Positions 18,341-27,400 of a DNA stretch of 64,000 nt are shown piece by piece. The DNA is from Acinetobacter sp. ANC 4169 (GTDB lineage Bacteria > Pseudomonadota > Gammaproteobacteria > Pseudomonadales > Moraxellaceae). The notes below the pieces were generated by a model. That model worked only from the letters and a program-made list of their open reading frames with translations. It was not told the origin of the DNA and made no database searches. Each line of letters starts with the position of its first letter. Position 1 is the stretch's first letter. Made by a program: the position numbers and the translations under genes. The stretch lies in contig NZ_NEGE01000007.1 in assembly GCF_002135355.1 (NCBI RefSeq), positions 100,078 to 164,077 on the forward strand. Direction: 5' to 3'.

Positions 18341-18545
18341 TTTCCCCTCCTTTACAAAGGAGGGGTTAGGGGAGGATTTTTTGAAGATAATACTTGAAGC
18401 AATTTATTTTAAAGGAAGAAATTAATACCTCCCTTGCGCACTCGAAATATATTTAGAGGATGCTTACCTTTAAAAAAGGGAGGAGTTCCCTCCTAAAGGA
18501 AAAGCTCCTTCTCTTGCGCCATATATTGCTCAGGGAGAAGGCGGG
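18341..18545. repeat. Composite of dispersed intergenic repeats
   Basis: The first part is an inverted repeat, CCCCTCCTTT (18344-18353) with AAAGGAGGGG (18356-18365), followed by TTAGGGGAGGATTTTT. The second, at 18431-18480, is a copy of the CTTGC/AATATATT palindromic repeat also seen at 24636 and 53673; its palindrome here is imperfect (18441-18458). The third, about 18500-18545, has CTCCTTCTC and GGGAGAAGG arms. No coding frame fills the gap. Such mosaics of short repeats are common in intergenic DNA of this genus. Confidence 0.6.
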
Positions 18546-18563
18546 GATGAGGGTAAATTAAAC

Positions 18564-19415
18564 TTAAACCGTATGCCCTAAAGCCTCGCCCATCACTACA
18601 ACAGAATTGGCTTTAAACATCGCATCCCATTGCATTTTATCTTTTTCAAATAAAATTACTGCAGTTGAACCCAAGTAGAAACGCCCCAACTCTGCCCCTT
18701 TTTCAAGGAACAGGTTGTGCTGGTTCAATTCCAGATGTCCAGTCGGTTTCACCTTACCGGTGGCTACAGTTTCAATGCCTGCAACAATCATGGCACCCAC
18801 TAAAACCACCGCCATACGACCCAGTTCAGTATCAAATAAGCAGACCATACGTTCATTACGGGCAAATAGACCTGGAATATTTTCCGCTGTGGTTTGATTG
18901 ACCGAGAACAATTCACCTGGTACATACAGGGTTTCAGTCAAAGTACCAGCGAAAGGCATATGCACACGGTGGTAATCTTTAGGCGATAAATACACTGTGG
19001 CAAAATGACCATTTTTAAAGGGTTCTGCCAATTGCGGATCGGCAATCAATTTTTCCACCGAAAAACTTTGCCCTTTGGCCTGAAAAATATCGCCTTCTTC
19101 GATTTTACCCAGCTGTGAAATTGCGCCATCTGCAGGTGACACAATACTATGGGCATCACTATCGATTTGACGCACACCCTGTTTTAAAGAGCGGGTAAAA
19201 AATTCGTTAAATGATTTGAATTTCAATGCATTGCTTTGTTCAGCAATCGACATATCAATTCCATACTGGGCTTTAAAAGCCTGAATCACGGTATTTTTGA
19301 TCATCGGATGTTCACTGGCAGCCAGTTTACCCACGACACGAGATAATTGGTGTTGTGGCACAACACGTTGTGCTTGAATAAATAGTTGTTTTTTTAAACG
19401 TGATGCGAAGCTCAA
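18564..19415 (-). CDS. psd: Phosphatidylserine decarboxylase proenzyme
   Basis: 283 residues, starting at TTG 19415 ([23 protein letters not shown]) with a GGAGAG site 8 bases upstream. The TTG overlaps the TGA of the upstream gene (TTGA), indicating translational coupling. The enzyme makes phosphatidylethanolamine in the inner membrane. The autocleavage motif LGST is present ([13 protein letters not shown]), where the serine becomes the pyruvoyl group; the [23 protein letters not shown] and YHRVHMPF motifs are also present. Full length. Confidence 0.95.
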   Translation of the reverse strand: MSFASRLKKQLFIQAQRVVPQHQLSRVVGKLAASEHPMIKNTVIQAFKAQYGIDMSIAEQSNALKFKSFNEFFTRSLKQGVRQIDSDAHSIVSPADGAISQLGKIEEGDIFQAKGQSFSVEKLIADPQLAEPFKNGHFATVYLSPKDYHRVHMPFAGTLTETLYVPGELFSVNQTTAENIPGLFARNERMVCLFDTELGRMAVVLVGAMIVAGIETVATGKVKPTGHLELNQHNLFLEKGAELGRFYLGSTAVILFEKDKMQWDAMFKANSVVVMGEALGHTV

Positions 19416-20269
19416 GATGGTAACTCTCCGGTAATAATCGGACTGTCGGGACGGTTGCCCCATTCACTCCACGCACCATCATAAGCCTGAATTTTCCAAC
19501 CGAGTAACCGGCCCAAAATATAGGCCAAACCTGAACGGTGATGTGACTGACAATACACCACTACAGGTTGTTTTAAATTGAAACCCAATTGTTCCAAGCG
19601 TTGTTGAGTGCGTTCTAAGGAATGTAATTTTAAATGATTTTCACGGTTTAGGGCAGTACTCCATTCAAAATGTCGGGCATTTGGAATGTGACCGCCGCGT
19701 CGCGCTGCGAGTCGAAGACCGATATATTCATCTTCGGTACGGCAATCCCACAATTGAATGTCATGGTTTTGGACTTGCTCTAAAAGGTCGGCATATTCAA
19801 TACGGTATTGATCAATATGCGCCTGATTGATTTCCACCAGCTTATCTACAGGTGTAAAAGTTTCAGCTGCTGAGGAAGTCGGCAAACCCGCGGCCAACCA
19901 GGCATGAATACCACCATTCAATAAACTGGTATTTTCAAAACCCATACAATGCAGGTTCCAGATCAGGCGCCCTGCCCATGCGCCACCTTCATCATCATAG
20001 GCAACCACATGATGTTCCGGGGAAATATTCAAATATTTAATCAGCGCTTTTAAGCCCTCTACATCGGGCAATAAACCTGAGGCTTGTTCTTCTTGACGTA
20101 CCAGCTGCTTCGGTTGAACATGAATAGCATGCGGAATATGCAATTGATCATAAACAGAACTACGGCTTAAATCGACAATGCGTAATTTTTCATTGCCTAA
20201 AAACGGAACCAGCTCTTCTGCTTCTATCAGCAGACCAAAATTAAATGCAGATACAGTCATACTTTTCAT
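19412..20269 (-). CDS. Two-domain rhodanese / 3-mercaptopyruvate sulfurtransferase-like protein
   Basis: 285 residues with two rhodanese domains. The N-terminal one ([23 protein letters not shown]) is the inactive repeat; the C-terminal one has the active loop [16 protein letters not shown] with the cysteine that carries persulfide. The loop CQSHHRS differs from classic CG(S/T)GVT of mercaptopyruvate sulfurtransferases and from CRKGVT of thiosulfate enzymes, so the donor is uncertain. It overlaps psd by four bases and is very probably co-translated with it. An alternative start three codons in (MTVSAF) cannot be excluded. Confidence 0.85.
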   Translation of the reverse strand: MKSMTVSAFNFGLLIEAEELVPFLGNEKLRIVDLSRSSVYDQLHIPHAIHVQPKQLVRQEEQASGLLPDVEGLKALIKYLNISPEHHVVAYDDEGGAWAGRLIWNLHCMGFENTSLLNGGIHAWLAAGLPTSSAAETFTPVDKLVEINQAHIDQYRIEYADLLEQVQNHDIQLWDCRTEDEYIGLRLAARRGGHIPNARHFEWSTALNRENHLKLHSLERTQQRLEQLGFNLKQPVVVYCQSHHRSGLAYILGRLLGWKIQAYDGAWSEWGNRPDSPIITGELPS

Positions 20270-20321
20270 GTTTTATTTAGATCAACAGGACGATCTTAGC
20301 ATAACTCGTTTTCACTATTAT

Positions 20322-20356
20322 GCTGATTTTTTGCTTTCCTTTAGCAAAAAATCAGC
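20322..20356 (-). terminator. Perfect 14-base-pair hairpin after pncB
   Basis: GCTGATTTTTTGCT (20322-20335) and AGCAAAAAATCAGC (20343-20356) are perfectly complementary around a 7-base loop. It lies just past the pncB stop (20371) on the minus strand and so probably ends that transcript, although no U-run follows the stem. Confidence 0.5.
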
Positions 20357-20370
20357 TATATCAATCATGA

Positions 20371-21576
20371 TTATGCCGGTTCGGAAAGATTAAAAACCTG
20401 ACGCAGATAAGCCAGAAAAGTATCGTTATCGGTCATGGTTTTTCCTGGACTGTCGGAAATTTTTGCTACAGATTGACCATTACATTCCACCAGTTTTAAC
20501 ACAATATTTAATGGGGTTTGTCCCATGTCATTGGTTAAATTGGTGCCAATCCCAAAGCTGACCTGGAAACGGTCTTTAAAGTATTGATGCAAGTTCCAGG
20601 CTTTTTCAATATTCAAGCCATCACTAAAGGTGAGCATCTTGGTTTTGCTGTCAATTTTTAATTTCTTATAGTGGGCATAGGCTTTATCCCCCCATTCGTA
20701 GGGATCGCCGCTGTCATGACGCAGGCCATCAAACAGTTTGGCAAAATACAAGTCAAAGTCACGTAAGAAAGCATCCATCCCGACGACATCAGTTAGGGCA
20801 ATACCTAAATCACCACGATATTCCTGTACCCAGGTTTCCAGTGCCGCTTTCTGGAAATCGCGTAAACGTACATCCAAAGCCTGAAAAGCCTGTAAAAATT
20901 CATGTGCCATGGTGCCAATCGGGGTAATGCCGAGTTGCTTGGCAATCAGGACATTGCTGGTACCACGGAAAATATTCGGTACGGCCGCATGAAATTCTTC
21001 AATCACATGTTTTTGCCAGGCATAGCTATAACGACGGCGGGTACCAAAATCGGACACCAAAAATGGTGGATCTTCCGGATTTTGTTCTGATTGATATTTT
21101 TGCGTCAGGGCAATTTTCGCCTGTAAGCGACGCTCGCCTTCTGCCAAGACTTCATCCCTACGAATACGCGTGAAATACAGTTCATTGACAATGGCCAGCA
21201 CAAAGATTTCAAACATCATCGCCTGAACCATGGGTCCCTCAACCCAAATATCCAAACGACCTTGTTCATCAATACTGACTTGAATAAAACGACGTTTCAG
21301 CTGGAATAATTCCAGATAATCGACAAAGTCACTTTTGATAAAACGTAAACTGCGAAGATAGAGCAGTTCATCTTCTTTAAATTTAAGCTGGCATAAATAA
21401 TCGAGCTGCTGATTCAAATCATCCAGAATATCCGTCAGTGGATAAACGGTATCCTCTAAATTACGGCAACGGAAATGATAAAGACTGTGAGTTTGAGGAA
21501 ATTTATGTAATACCACCTGTAACATGGTGAATTTGTACAAGTCAGTATCAAGCAGAGATTGAATGATTGGAGGCAT
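20371..21576 (-). CDS. pncB: Nicotinate phosphoribosyltransferase
   Basis: 401 residues. It converts nicotinate and PRPP to nicotinate mononucleotide in the Preiss-Handler pathway. Typical PncB stretches are seen: [17 protein letters not shown] at the start, then [43 protein letters not shown] (the histidine region phosphorylated by ATP), [14 protein letters not shown] and [12 protein letters not shown]. Full length for the E. coli-like class. No clear ribosome-binding site. The pncA and nadC genes of the same pathway are elsewhere in this window. Confidence 0.95.
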   Translation of the reverse strand: MPPIIQSLLDTDLYKFTMLQVVLHKFPQTHSLYHFRCRNLEDTVYPLTDILDDLNQQLDYLCQLKFKEDELLYLRSLRFIKSDFVDYLELFQLKRRFIQVSIDEQGRLDIWVEGPMVQAMMFEIFVLAIVNELYFTRIRRDEVLAEGERRLQAKIALTQKYQSEQNPEDPPFLVSDFGTRRRYSYAWQKHVIEEFHAAVPNIFRGTSNVLIAKQLGITPIGTMAHEFLQAFQALDVRLRDFQKAALETWVQEYRGDLGIALTDVVGMDAFLRDFDLYFAKLFDGLRHDSGDPYEWGDKAYAHYKKLKIDSKTKMLTFSDGLNIEKAWNLHQYFKDRFQVSFGIGTNLTNDMGQTPLNIVLKLVECNGQSVAKISDSPGKTMTDNDTFLAYLRQVFNLSEPA

Positions 21577-21711
21577 ATTTCGTGAAATTTCGCTGTGCTT
21601 AATACATTAAAGCACAATTTGCAGCTTGATATGACTAGTTTTAAGTACAGCGCTATCGGGCTGGATCAAGCTCGTATCGGCACAGCATATTGAGATCGGT
21701 GCTGTTCTGCT

Positions 21712-22230
21712 TTATTTCTTTTGTTCTTGAATCATTTTTTGCAGCTGTTTTTCCTGACCAATCACTTTGGCAAATTCAGCTGCGGTTTTTTGTCCGCTTT
21801 GCTTGGCATTCGCATCGCAATCGATCTGGCGTAACTGTTTTACAATTGCCCATTCCAGCTTGAACATTGCACCCATCATGGCGGTATTGCCTTTGCTGTC
21901 ACGTGCACAACGGTCGGCACCATATTTCAATAATGTAGTAACGCTATCTTGATGACCATAATAAGCTGCCATCATCAAAGCAGTATAACCTGCGCCATTA
22001 CGCACATCGACAGGAAAGCCGTGTTTTAAAAACTCATGAATCACTTCCTGATGACCGGTTTTTGCCGCAGCAAAAAAGATATCGATCAGTTCTTGCTGTG
22101 AATTGATTGCTTGTTGCTGAGTCACTTGAGCCGGTTCTTGAGCATGAATTTTAGTGATACCGAAAGTAAGCAAAGTCATCAATAAAATACTCGCAAGCGA
22201 CATCATTACACCGTTCAATATGACTTTCAT
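21712..22230 (-). CDS. Periplasmic ankyrin-repeat protein (AnkB-like)
   Basis: 172 residues. A hydrophobic signal segment (MMSLASILLMTLLTFGITKIHAQ) is followed by ankyrin repeats: DIFFAAAKTGHQEVIHEFLKHGFPVDV, then GYTALMMAAYYGHQDSVTTLLKYGAD and GNTAMMGAMFKLEWAIVKQL. It follows the secreted catalase on the same strand with about 150 bases between them. In Pseudomonas aeruginosa a comparable ankyrin gene, ankB, lies beside katB and is needed for full catalase activity. A chaperone or haem-related partner role here is inferred from that pairing. Confidence 0.85.
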   Translation of the reverse strand: MKVILNGVMMSLASILLMTLLTFGITKIHAQEPAQVTQQQAINSQQELIDIFFAAAKTGHQEVIHEFLKHGFPVDVRNGAGYTALMMAAYYGHQDSVTTLLKYGADRCARDSKGNTAMMGAMFKLEWAIVKQLRQIDCDANAKQSGQKTAAEFAKVIGQEKQLQKMIQEQKK

Positions 22231-22332
22231 TTCAACAGCCCTCAGTTTGCTTATGACAAAATATTGGAAATATAAAATGCCTGTAAAACTCCCCTAGGGT
22301 TGCAGGAAAGGATTTGAGTTTTACAGGACTTC

Positions 22333-22363
22333 TCGGTGGTGACTCCTAAGCCCTAGTCACCGA
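22333..22363 (-). other. Hairpin between catalase and ankyrin genes
   Basis: GGTGACT and AGTCACC arms with flanking CG pairs around a 10-base loop. There is no U-run on the minus strand, so it is not a clear terminator; it could set the catalase:ankyrin ratio by partial termination or by protecting an mRNA end. Confidence 0.45.
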
Positions 22364-22382
22364 TTTGATCAACCAACCGGAA

Positions 22383-23903
22383 TTAGTCTTTCAATTTTGC
22401 TGCTTTTGCTTTCACAGTGGCGATATCGCCCTTCACTGCTTGAGTTAAGCGAGTACCGTAGTCAGCATCAGCCTTGTAGAAATAAGACAGCATGATGTGC
22501 TTGGTTTCTGAATCTTTTACAGCGCCCAAATCAGCCGCCAAGTTACGGATCAAATCGTTTTTCTCGGTTGCTGAGTAAGAACGATACAACTCGCCCGCCT
22601 GTTTAAACGGTTGCTCTTTCTTGATGGCTTGCTGAAGCACTTTCTCGCCAAGTGGCGTATTGATTGCTTTCGCGGCTGGCGTTGCAGGTTTTGGCTCTTT
22701 CAGGCTTGGCTCATAGTTCACGTCAGAATCACGCTCAGACACATTCATGTGACCTTCTTGATTGTTGTTATTTACTTTAACAACTGGACGGTTCACAGGA
22801 ATTTGCTGATGGTTCGCGCCTAGGCGGTACATTTGCGTATCTGAATAAGAGAAGATACGGCCTTGTAACAAGCGGTCTTCAGATGGCTCAATACCCGGTA
22901 CCAGATTGCCTGGTGCAAATGCCGACTGTTCAGTCTCATTGAAGAAGTTCTTCGGCATACGGTTCAAGGTCAAGGTACCGACTTTGGTTTCTGGGATTAA
23001 ATCAGTTGGCCAGATTTTAGTTGGATCCAGCGGGTTAAAATCGAAACTGTCGAGGTCTTTCGGATCAAGCACCTGGATGTAAAGATCCCATTTCGGATAT
23101 TTACCCGCATTGATATTGCTGTACAAATCGTTGGTCAAATGGTTGAAATCTTTGCCTTGCATAACGGCAGTTTCTTCCATGTTCATCCCTTTCACGCCTT
23201 GCTTGGTACGGAAGTTAAATTTCACGTACTTGTATTCGCCTTTGGCATTGTAAAGTTTGAATGCGTGCACACCAAAACCGTCAAGATGACGATAGCTCAC
23301 CGGTGTACCCAAGTTAGAGTACACATAAGTCAGCATGTTCACTGCCCATGGTTGGCTCTGTAAGAAATCAAATACACGGTTAGCATCTTGAACATTCGAT
23401 ACCGGGCTTGGTTTCATTGCATGAATGAAGTCCGGGAATTTGATTGCATCACGGATAAAGAATACCGGTAAGTTATTACCGACTAAGTCCCAGTTGCCTT
23501 CTTGAGTATAAAACTTCAAACCAAAACCATGTGGGTCACGTAAAGTTTCCGGTGAACCTTTAGGATGAATTACGGTAGAGAAACGTAAGAATACTGGAGT
23601 CTTGGTACCTGCTTTAAACAATGATGCAAGTGTTAAGTCAGATAAATCTTTGCTTGCAACGAATTCACCATAAGCGCCTGTACCACGTGCGTGTACCACA
23701 CGCTCAGGAATACGCTCACGACCAAAACGTTGAAGCTTTTGAACTAACTGTACATCTTGAAGTAAAGTCGGGCCATACTCACCAGCAGTGATTGAGTTTT
23801 GATTATCACCCACTGGCGCACCATTATCTTTGGTTAATGCCGCAGCTTGAGTCGTAGCTGTTGCAGTTGCAAGCATTGCAACTAGTAAAGAACGCTTAAA
23901 CAT
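22383..23903 (-). CDS. katB: Secreted (periplasmic) haem catalase
   Basis: 506 residues. Unlike cytosolic catalases it starts with a cleavable signal (MFKRSLLVAMLATATATTQA). The active-site histidine is at about residue 71 (RVVHARGTGAYGEF); the distal asparagine region is NNLPVFFIRDAIKFPDFIH, and the proximal haem tyrosine lies in RIFSYSDTQMYRLGANHQQIPVN. It disproportionates hydrogen peroxide. A GAGAGA site precedes the ATG. The symbol katB is given by analogy with the katB-ankB pair of Pseudomonas; another kat name may be used in Acinetobacter. Confidence 0.88.
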   Translation of the reverse strand: MFKRSLLVAMLATATATTQAAALTKDNGAPVGDNQNSITAGEYGPTLLQDVQLVQKLQRFGRERIPERVVHARGTGAYGEFVASKDLSDLTLASLFKAGTKTPVFLRFSTVIHPKGSPETLRDPHGFGLKFYTQEGNWDLVGNNLPVFFIRDAIKFPDFIHAMKPSPVSNVQDANRVFDFLQSQPWAVNMLTYVYSNLGTPVSYRHLDGFGVHAFKLYNAKGEYKYVKFNFRTKQGVKGMNMEETAVMQGKDFNHLTNDLYSNINAGKYPKWDLYIQVLDPKDLDSFDFNPLDPTKIWPTDLIPETKVGTLTLNRMPKNFFNETEQSAFAPGNLVPGIEPSEDRLLQGRIFSYSDTQMYRLGANHQQIPVNRPVVKVNNNNQEGHMNVSERDSDVNYEPSLKEPKPATPAAKAINTPLGEKVLQQAIKKEQPFKQAGELYRSYSATEKNDLIRNLAADLGAVKDSETKHIMLSYFYKADADYGTRLTQAVKGDIATVKAKAAKLKD

Positions 23904-24132
23904 CGTCTTAATCTCTCTTATTCAGACCTTTCCTGCAGAGGCTAAGTTACCGAATGTTTATCAATTGTTAAAACAATTTATTTTTATAAATTCAATCGAT
24001 TTAATAGATCAATTAAAATTAATCAATTATTTTTCATATATTTATAGTATATCTTTTAAGCAATTTTCATTTTTTATCATGCGGTTTGCTAGAATTCTTA
24101 TCCGTCAAAGATGATGTGAGCCAATACGAAAA

Positions 24133-24573
24133 ATGCGTGCTTTATTACAACGAGTTCTAGAAGCCAAAGTTGTTGTGGATGGTGAAACCACTGGGCAAAT
24201 TGAAAAAGGCATTTTGGTTTTTCTGGGCCTAGGTAAAGAAGACAATCTGGAAAAAGGTAAAAAGCTGATCGACAAGATTCTAAAATATCGTTTTTTTGAT
24301 GATGAACAGGGCAAAATGGGCTGGAATGTAAGTCAGGCTGGTGGTGGATTATTATTGGTGTCACAATTTACCTTGATGGCACAAACACAAAAAGGCTTAC
24401 GTCCTGACTTTGGGCCTGCCATGCCGCCGAGTGAAGCAAAAGCTTTATATGAAGCACTGGTCGACTATGCCAAATCTCAATTTGAGCATGTGCAAACCGG
24501 TATTTTTGCAGCCGACATGAAAGTGCATCTAGTGAATGATGGTCCGGTGACATTTAATCTGGAAGTTGAATAA
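24133..24573 (+). CDS. dtd: D-aminoacyl-tRNA deacylase
   Basis: 146 residues, normal Dtd length. It removes D-amino acids (notably D-Tyr) from mischarged tRNA in the cytosol. Motifs: MRALLQRVLEAKVVVDGETTGQIEKGILVFLGL, then LLVSQFTLMAQTQKGLRPDFGPAMPP (the SQFTL and active-site region), and the late NDGPVTFNLE. Divergent from the catalase gene; no obvious ribosome-binding site. A terminator follows. Confidence 0.95.
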   Translation: MRALLQRVLEAKVVVDGETTGQIEKGILVFLGLGKEDNLEKGKKLIDKILKYRFFDDEQGKMGWNVSQAGGGLLLVSQFTLMAQTQKGLRPDFGPAMPPSEAKALYEALVDYAKSQFEHVQTGIFAADMKVHLVNDGPVTFNLEVE

Positions 24574-24592
24574 CGTGACACTAACCCGTCAT

Positions 24593-24620
24593 AAAAAAGC
24601 CCTCGATTGAGGGCTTTTAT
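24593..24620 (+). terminator. Terminator of dtd
   Basis: AAAAAAGCCCTC / GAGGGCTTTT stem-loop with loop GATT, 20 bases after the dtd stop. Confidence 0.8.
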
Positions 24621-24635
24621 TGTTTTAATCCTTTC

Positions 24636-24690
24636 CTCTTGCAAACTCAGAATATATTCTGAGGATTCTCACCTTTTTAAAAGGAGGGGA
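24636..24690. repeat. Dispersed palindromic repeat, copy 2
   Basis: After CTTGCAAA comes an exact 18-base palindrome, CTCAGAATATATTCTGAG (24646-24663), then GATTCTCACCTTT and a GGAGG box. The order of blocks matches the copies at 18431 and 53671. It sits between dtd and the SCP2 gene. Confidence 0.65.
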
Positions 24691-24707
24691 AGGAAAGGCA
24701 TAAAATC

Positions 24708-25187
24708 TTATTTACCGGTTTTTTCACGAATAAATGAACGTACCAGTTTCACTTTTTCTTGAACCGGTTTAGGTAATTTCGGTGGAATTAATTTGGCAAC
24801 TTTGTTAAACCAGACCAAAAGGCCAAAATCGCCTTCCATTTTAATGCTGCCATTTTGCATGCCGGTCATGAAAGCGCTTGGATCACCTTTCATTAAAGTT
24901 TTTACGCCTTGTTCACTGTCTGCAAACTGCAAAATGAAGTCCGCTTTTTCCGCATCGCCTGCTACTGTGTCAATTTGTCCATTGTTTACAATAATTTGAC
25001 GTGCAACACCCAGGTCAGTACCAATTTGAATGCGGAATTGACGTTCATGAACCAGCTCAATAAATTTTGGGCTGGTACGCGCCAACTGCTTCATACGCAA
25101 AGCCAAGCCCGCAACTAATAAATCAAGCGGATCCGTGCTTACATCGACCAGTGGTAATTTTACGACAGGAATCGAAGATAGTTTCAT
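24708..25187 (-). CDS. SCP2 sterol-binding-domain protein
   Basis: 159 residues. The central part (FRIQIGTDLGVARQIIVNNGQIDTVAGDAEKADFILQFADSEQGVKTLMKGDPSAFMTGMQNGSIKMEGDFG) has the SCP2 lipid-binding fold signature: a strand-rich half followed by the GDxxAFMxGMxxGxIKxEGD pattern. These domains bind lipids such as acyl chains or quinone precursors. A ubiquinone-related role (UbiT/UbiJ-like) is possible but not shown. The gene stands alone. Confidence 0.8.
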   Translation of the reverse strand: MKLSSIPVVKLPLVDVSTDPLDLLVAGLALRMKQLARTSPKFIELVHERQFRIQIGTDLGVARQIIVNNGQIDTVAGDAEKADFILQFADSEQGVKTLMKGDPSAFMTGMQNGSIKMEGDFGLLVWFNKVAKLIPPKLPKPVQEKVKLVRSFIREKTGK

Positions 25188-25282
25188 GACATTTAAGCCT
25201 ATTGTAATTGTTGGAAAATTGACGACTTATCCTACCATAACTTGTGTTTTTTGAAGTAAGGCTTTGTATAACAATAATGAAC

Positions 25283-25313
25283 AAAAAAAGATGTGCCTGA
25301 GCACATCTTTTTA
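25283..25313 (-). terminator. Terminator downstream of the small membrane protein gene
   Basis: AAAAGATGTGC pairs with GCACATCTTTT over CTGA; A-runs and T-runs flank both sides, so it may work in both directions. On the minus strand it follows the stop at 25360. Confidence 0.75.
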
Positions 25314-25325
25314 TTTTTTTAATTT

Positions 25326-25355
25326 AATTTATAGATCTTTAATTTATAGATCTTT
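25326..25355. repeat. Tandem 15-base repeat
   Basis: AATTTATAGATCTTT occurs twice in direct tandem (25326-25340 and 25341-25355), immediately downstream of the small membrane protein gene's stop. Probably a slippage product. Confidence 0.8.
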
Positions 25356-25359
25356 CAAA

Positions 25360-25695
25360 TTAACGGCTTGAACACTGTTGCTGTTCATCGTCATAAACTG
25401 GTGTATGTTCAATATACTGACGTTTGGCTAAAGCTCTCTCTGCACGACGATCTTCACGTAATAGCAGCATAGTTACGATAACCATTACCGACATTAACGC
25501 AGTCAGATAACTGTATGCCATGGGTAAATCAAAAACGACTTGTGTGCTGAAGCGAATGGCTTCAATCACTCCCCCAAACAGCATACCTGCAAACATATAG
25601 CTTAACAAACGACGATAAGGCGAGAAGAAAACAGCTATCAAAGCAGCCGCAATCAAGCTTAAGCCAACAATGGTTGCTAAATCCGCTGTAACCAT
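25360..25695 (-). CDS. Small two- to three-helix membrane protein
   Basis: 111 residues from ATG 25695, which has a GGAGG site 5 bases upstream; an upstream in-frame start at 25728 lies on the wrong side of that site. Hydrophobic segments: ATIVGLSLIAAALIAVFF, YMFAGMLFGGVIEAIRF and YSYLTALMSVMVIVTMLLL, followed by a charged tail (REDRRAERALAKRQ) ending in EQQQCSSR. I do not recognise the family. The gene stands alone, with a terminator. Confidence 0.7.
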   Translation of the reverse strand: MVTADLATIVGLSLIAAALIAVFFSPYRRLLSYMFAGMLFGGVIEAIRFSTQVVFDLPMAYSYLTALMSVMVIVTMLLLREDRRAERALAKRQYIEHTPVYDDEQQQCSSR

Positions 25696-26120
25696 AAAAA
25701 CCTCCGTCCTAATATAGGATTTTGACACTTTTATATGGGTCTAAATCAAATCCCCGATACCGTGAATAAATGATGAAATATATTTATATCAATCTCTATG
25801 CAAGCATTATGCGGAGTTTTTTTAAGAAAAAAAGTCTTGTATTTTCAGTAAGCGACATACCTTGTCGCAATATTATTTTGTCATTACATTTTTTTATTTT
25901 TAACTTTTTCTGGAAACGAGATGGGCTCGGACTTGCCGTGTCATTACAAAAAAACAACTCATTTTAATCAATAAAAAAACTTTTTTCCTGAACGGCTTGA
26001 ATGCTGTTTTTATCGGCAATGCCTGGCTACCGTTCATCGTATTTTGCCTGTTTTTAAACAAAAAAAACGCGACATCAATATCGCGTTTAATCAATAAACT
26101 TCAATGATTAGATATGAGAG
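25696..26120. other. 425-base gap upstream of the small membrane protein gene
   Basis: It holds the promoter region of the minus-strand membrane protein gene and, at its far end, the serB terminator. At 25991-26040 are blocks (AACGGCTTGAA, CTGTT, GTTCATCGT) in the same order as at the 3' end of the membrane protein gene (25362-25391), suggesting a decayed partial duplication. Otherwise very AT-rich; no credible gene. Confidence 0.5.
26059..26090 (-). terminator. Terminator of serB
   Basis: AAACGCGA (26065-26072) pairs with TCGCGTTT (26081-26088). On the minus strand the stem is followed by a U-run of eight. It lies 31 bases after the serB stop. Confidence 0.85.
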
Positions 26121-27341
26121 TTAGGCACGGCTCAGATCTTTATCATGTACGCCAAGCAGATAGAGTACTCCATCAAGGCCGACGCTTGAAATCGCCTGAT
26201 TGGCATTTTGACGCACCAATGGTTTGGCACGGAACGCCACACCTAAACCGGCAATCGACAGCATTGGCAAGTCATTGGCACCATCGCCCACGGCAATGGC
26301 CTGTTCCAGTGAAATACCCATTTTCTCAGCCAGTTCACGCAGCAATAAGGCTTTACGGGCACCATCTACAATATGGCCCTTGACTTCACCGGTAACCACG
26401 CCATCTTGTACATCCAAAATGTTGGCATGTACTTCATCAATCCCCAGTTTTTCTTGCAGGTATTCGGCAAAATACTGAAAACCACCGGAAAGAATGGCGG
26501 TCTTGTAACCCAAAGCTTTCAAGGTTGAAATCAGGCGCTCTGCCCCTTCTGTCACGGTTAAGCGCTCGGCAATTTGAGGTAAAACAGAAGCATCCATACC
26601 TTTTAATAAGGCGACACGAGCACGGAAGCTTTGCTGGAAATCCAGCTCGCCTTGCATGGCACGTTCAGTAATTTCAGCAACTTGCTCACCGACACCGGCC
26701 TCAATCGCCAACTCATCAATCACTTCCTGCTCAATCAAGGTCGAGTCCATGTCGAAACAGACCAGACGGCGATTGCGACGGTAAGCATTATCTTCCTGCA
26801 CCGCAACATCGACGCTTAATTCAGTCGATAAACGCAAGCATGCCGCACGCATGGCAGTGGCATCGAGCATTTGTCCTTTCAAGCCAAATTGCACGCAAGA
26901 GCGTTTAGGTCCATCGGCTTGAATTTCCAGCTCCGGACGACCCGACAAACGGGTCACGGTTTCAATATTAAAGCCCTGGTTGGAGACAATCTGAGTCACT
27001 GCCTGCAAATGTGAAGCGGTTAATTCTGGTGCCAGTGCAGTCACGATATAACGGGTCTGACCACCTTCACTCACCCATTGATCATAATCTGATGCAGAGA
27101 TTGGTTTAAAGCGCACTGTTAAGCCAATATCATGTGCTAGAATCAGGATCTCCTTCATGGCTAATGCTGTAGCAGTTTGGTCATCTGACGAAACAACAAT
27201 ACCTAAAGTCAGTTGGTTGTGGATGACGGCTTGTCCAACGTCCATAATTTGTAAAGAATGTACGGACAATACCTGCATTAATCGTGTAAATTGATTAGGC
27301 TGGTCTGGTCCCAAAAATGATATAAGAATGATTTCTCGCAT
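26121..27341 (-). CDS. serB: Phosphoserine phosphatase
   Basis: 406 residues from ATG 27341 (MREIILISFLGPDQPNQFTRLMQ), the usual Acinetobacter start; a frame from 27398 adds 19 unlikely residues. Two ACT-like regulatory regions occupy about residues 1-180. The HAD phosphatase domain follows: VCFDMDSTLIEQEVIDELA with the nucleophile aspartate, AILSGGFQYFAEYL, and AVGDGANDLPMLSIAGLGVAFRAKP. It makes serine from phosphoserine. Divergent from an Smp-like membrane protein, as serB and smp are in E. coli. Confidence 0.95.
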   Translation of the reverse strand: MREIILISFLGPDQPNQFTRLMQVLSVHSLQIMDVGQAVIHNQLTLGIVVSSDDQTATALAMKEILILAHDIGLTVRFKPISASDYDQWVSEGGQTRYIVTALAPELTASHLQAVTQIVSNQGFNIETVTRLSGRPELEIQADGPKRSCVQFGLKGQMLDATAMRAACLRLSTELSVDVAVQEDNAYRRNRRLVCFDMDSTLIEQEVIDELAIEAGVGEQVAEITERAMQGELDFQQSFRARVALLKGMDASVLPQIAERLTVTEGAERLISTLKALGYKTAILSGGFQYFAEYLQEKLGIDEVHANILDVQDGVVTGEVKGHIVDGARKALLLRELAEKMGISLEQAIAVGDGANDLPMLSIAGLGVAFRAKPLVRQNANQAISSVGLDGVLYLLGVHDKDLSRA

Positions 27342-27400
27342 GAATTGACTCGGATCTGAGCTACAACTATTGTTAGAATCATAATCGAATTTGAACATAA

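Noticed and set aside
18341..18545. Insertion sequence or MITE
   Set aside because: Inverted repeats are present but no transposase fragment, no target-site duplication and no matching outer ends could be identified.
25900..26094. Minus-strand 64-codon frame before serB
   Set aside because: AT-driven Lys/Phe-rich sequence overlapping the serB terminator; at most a relic.
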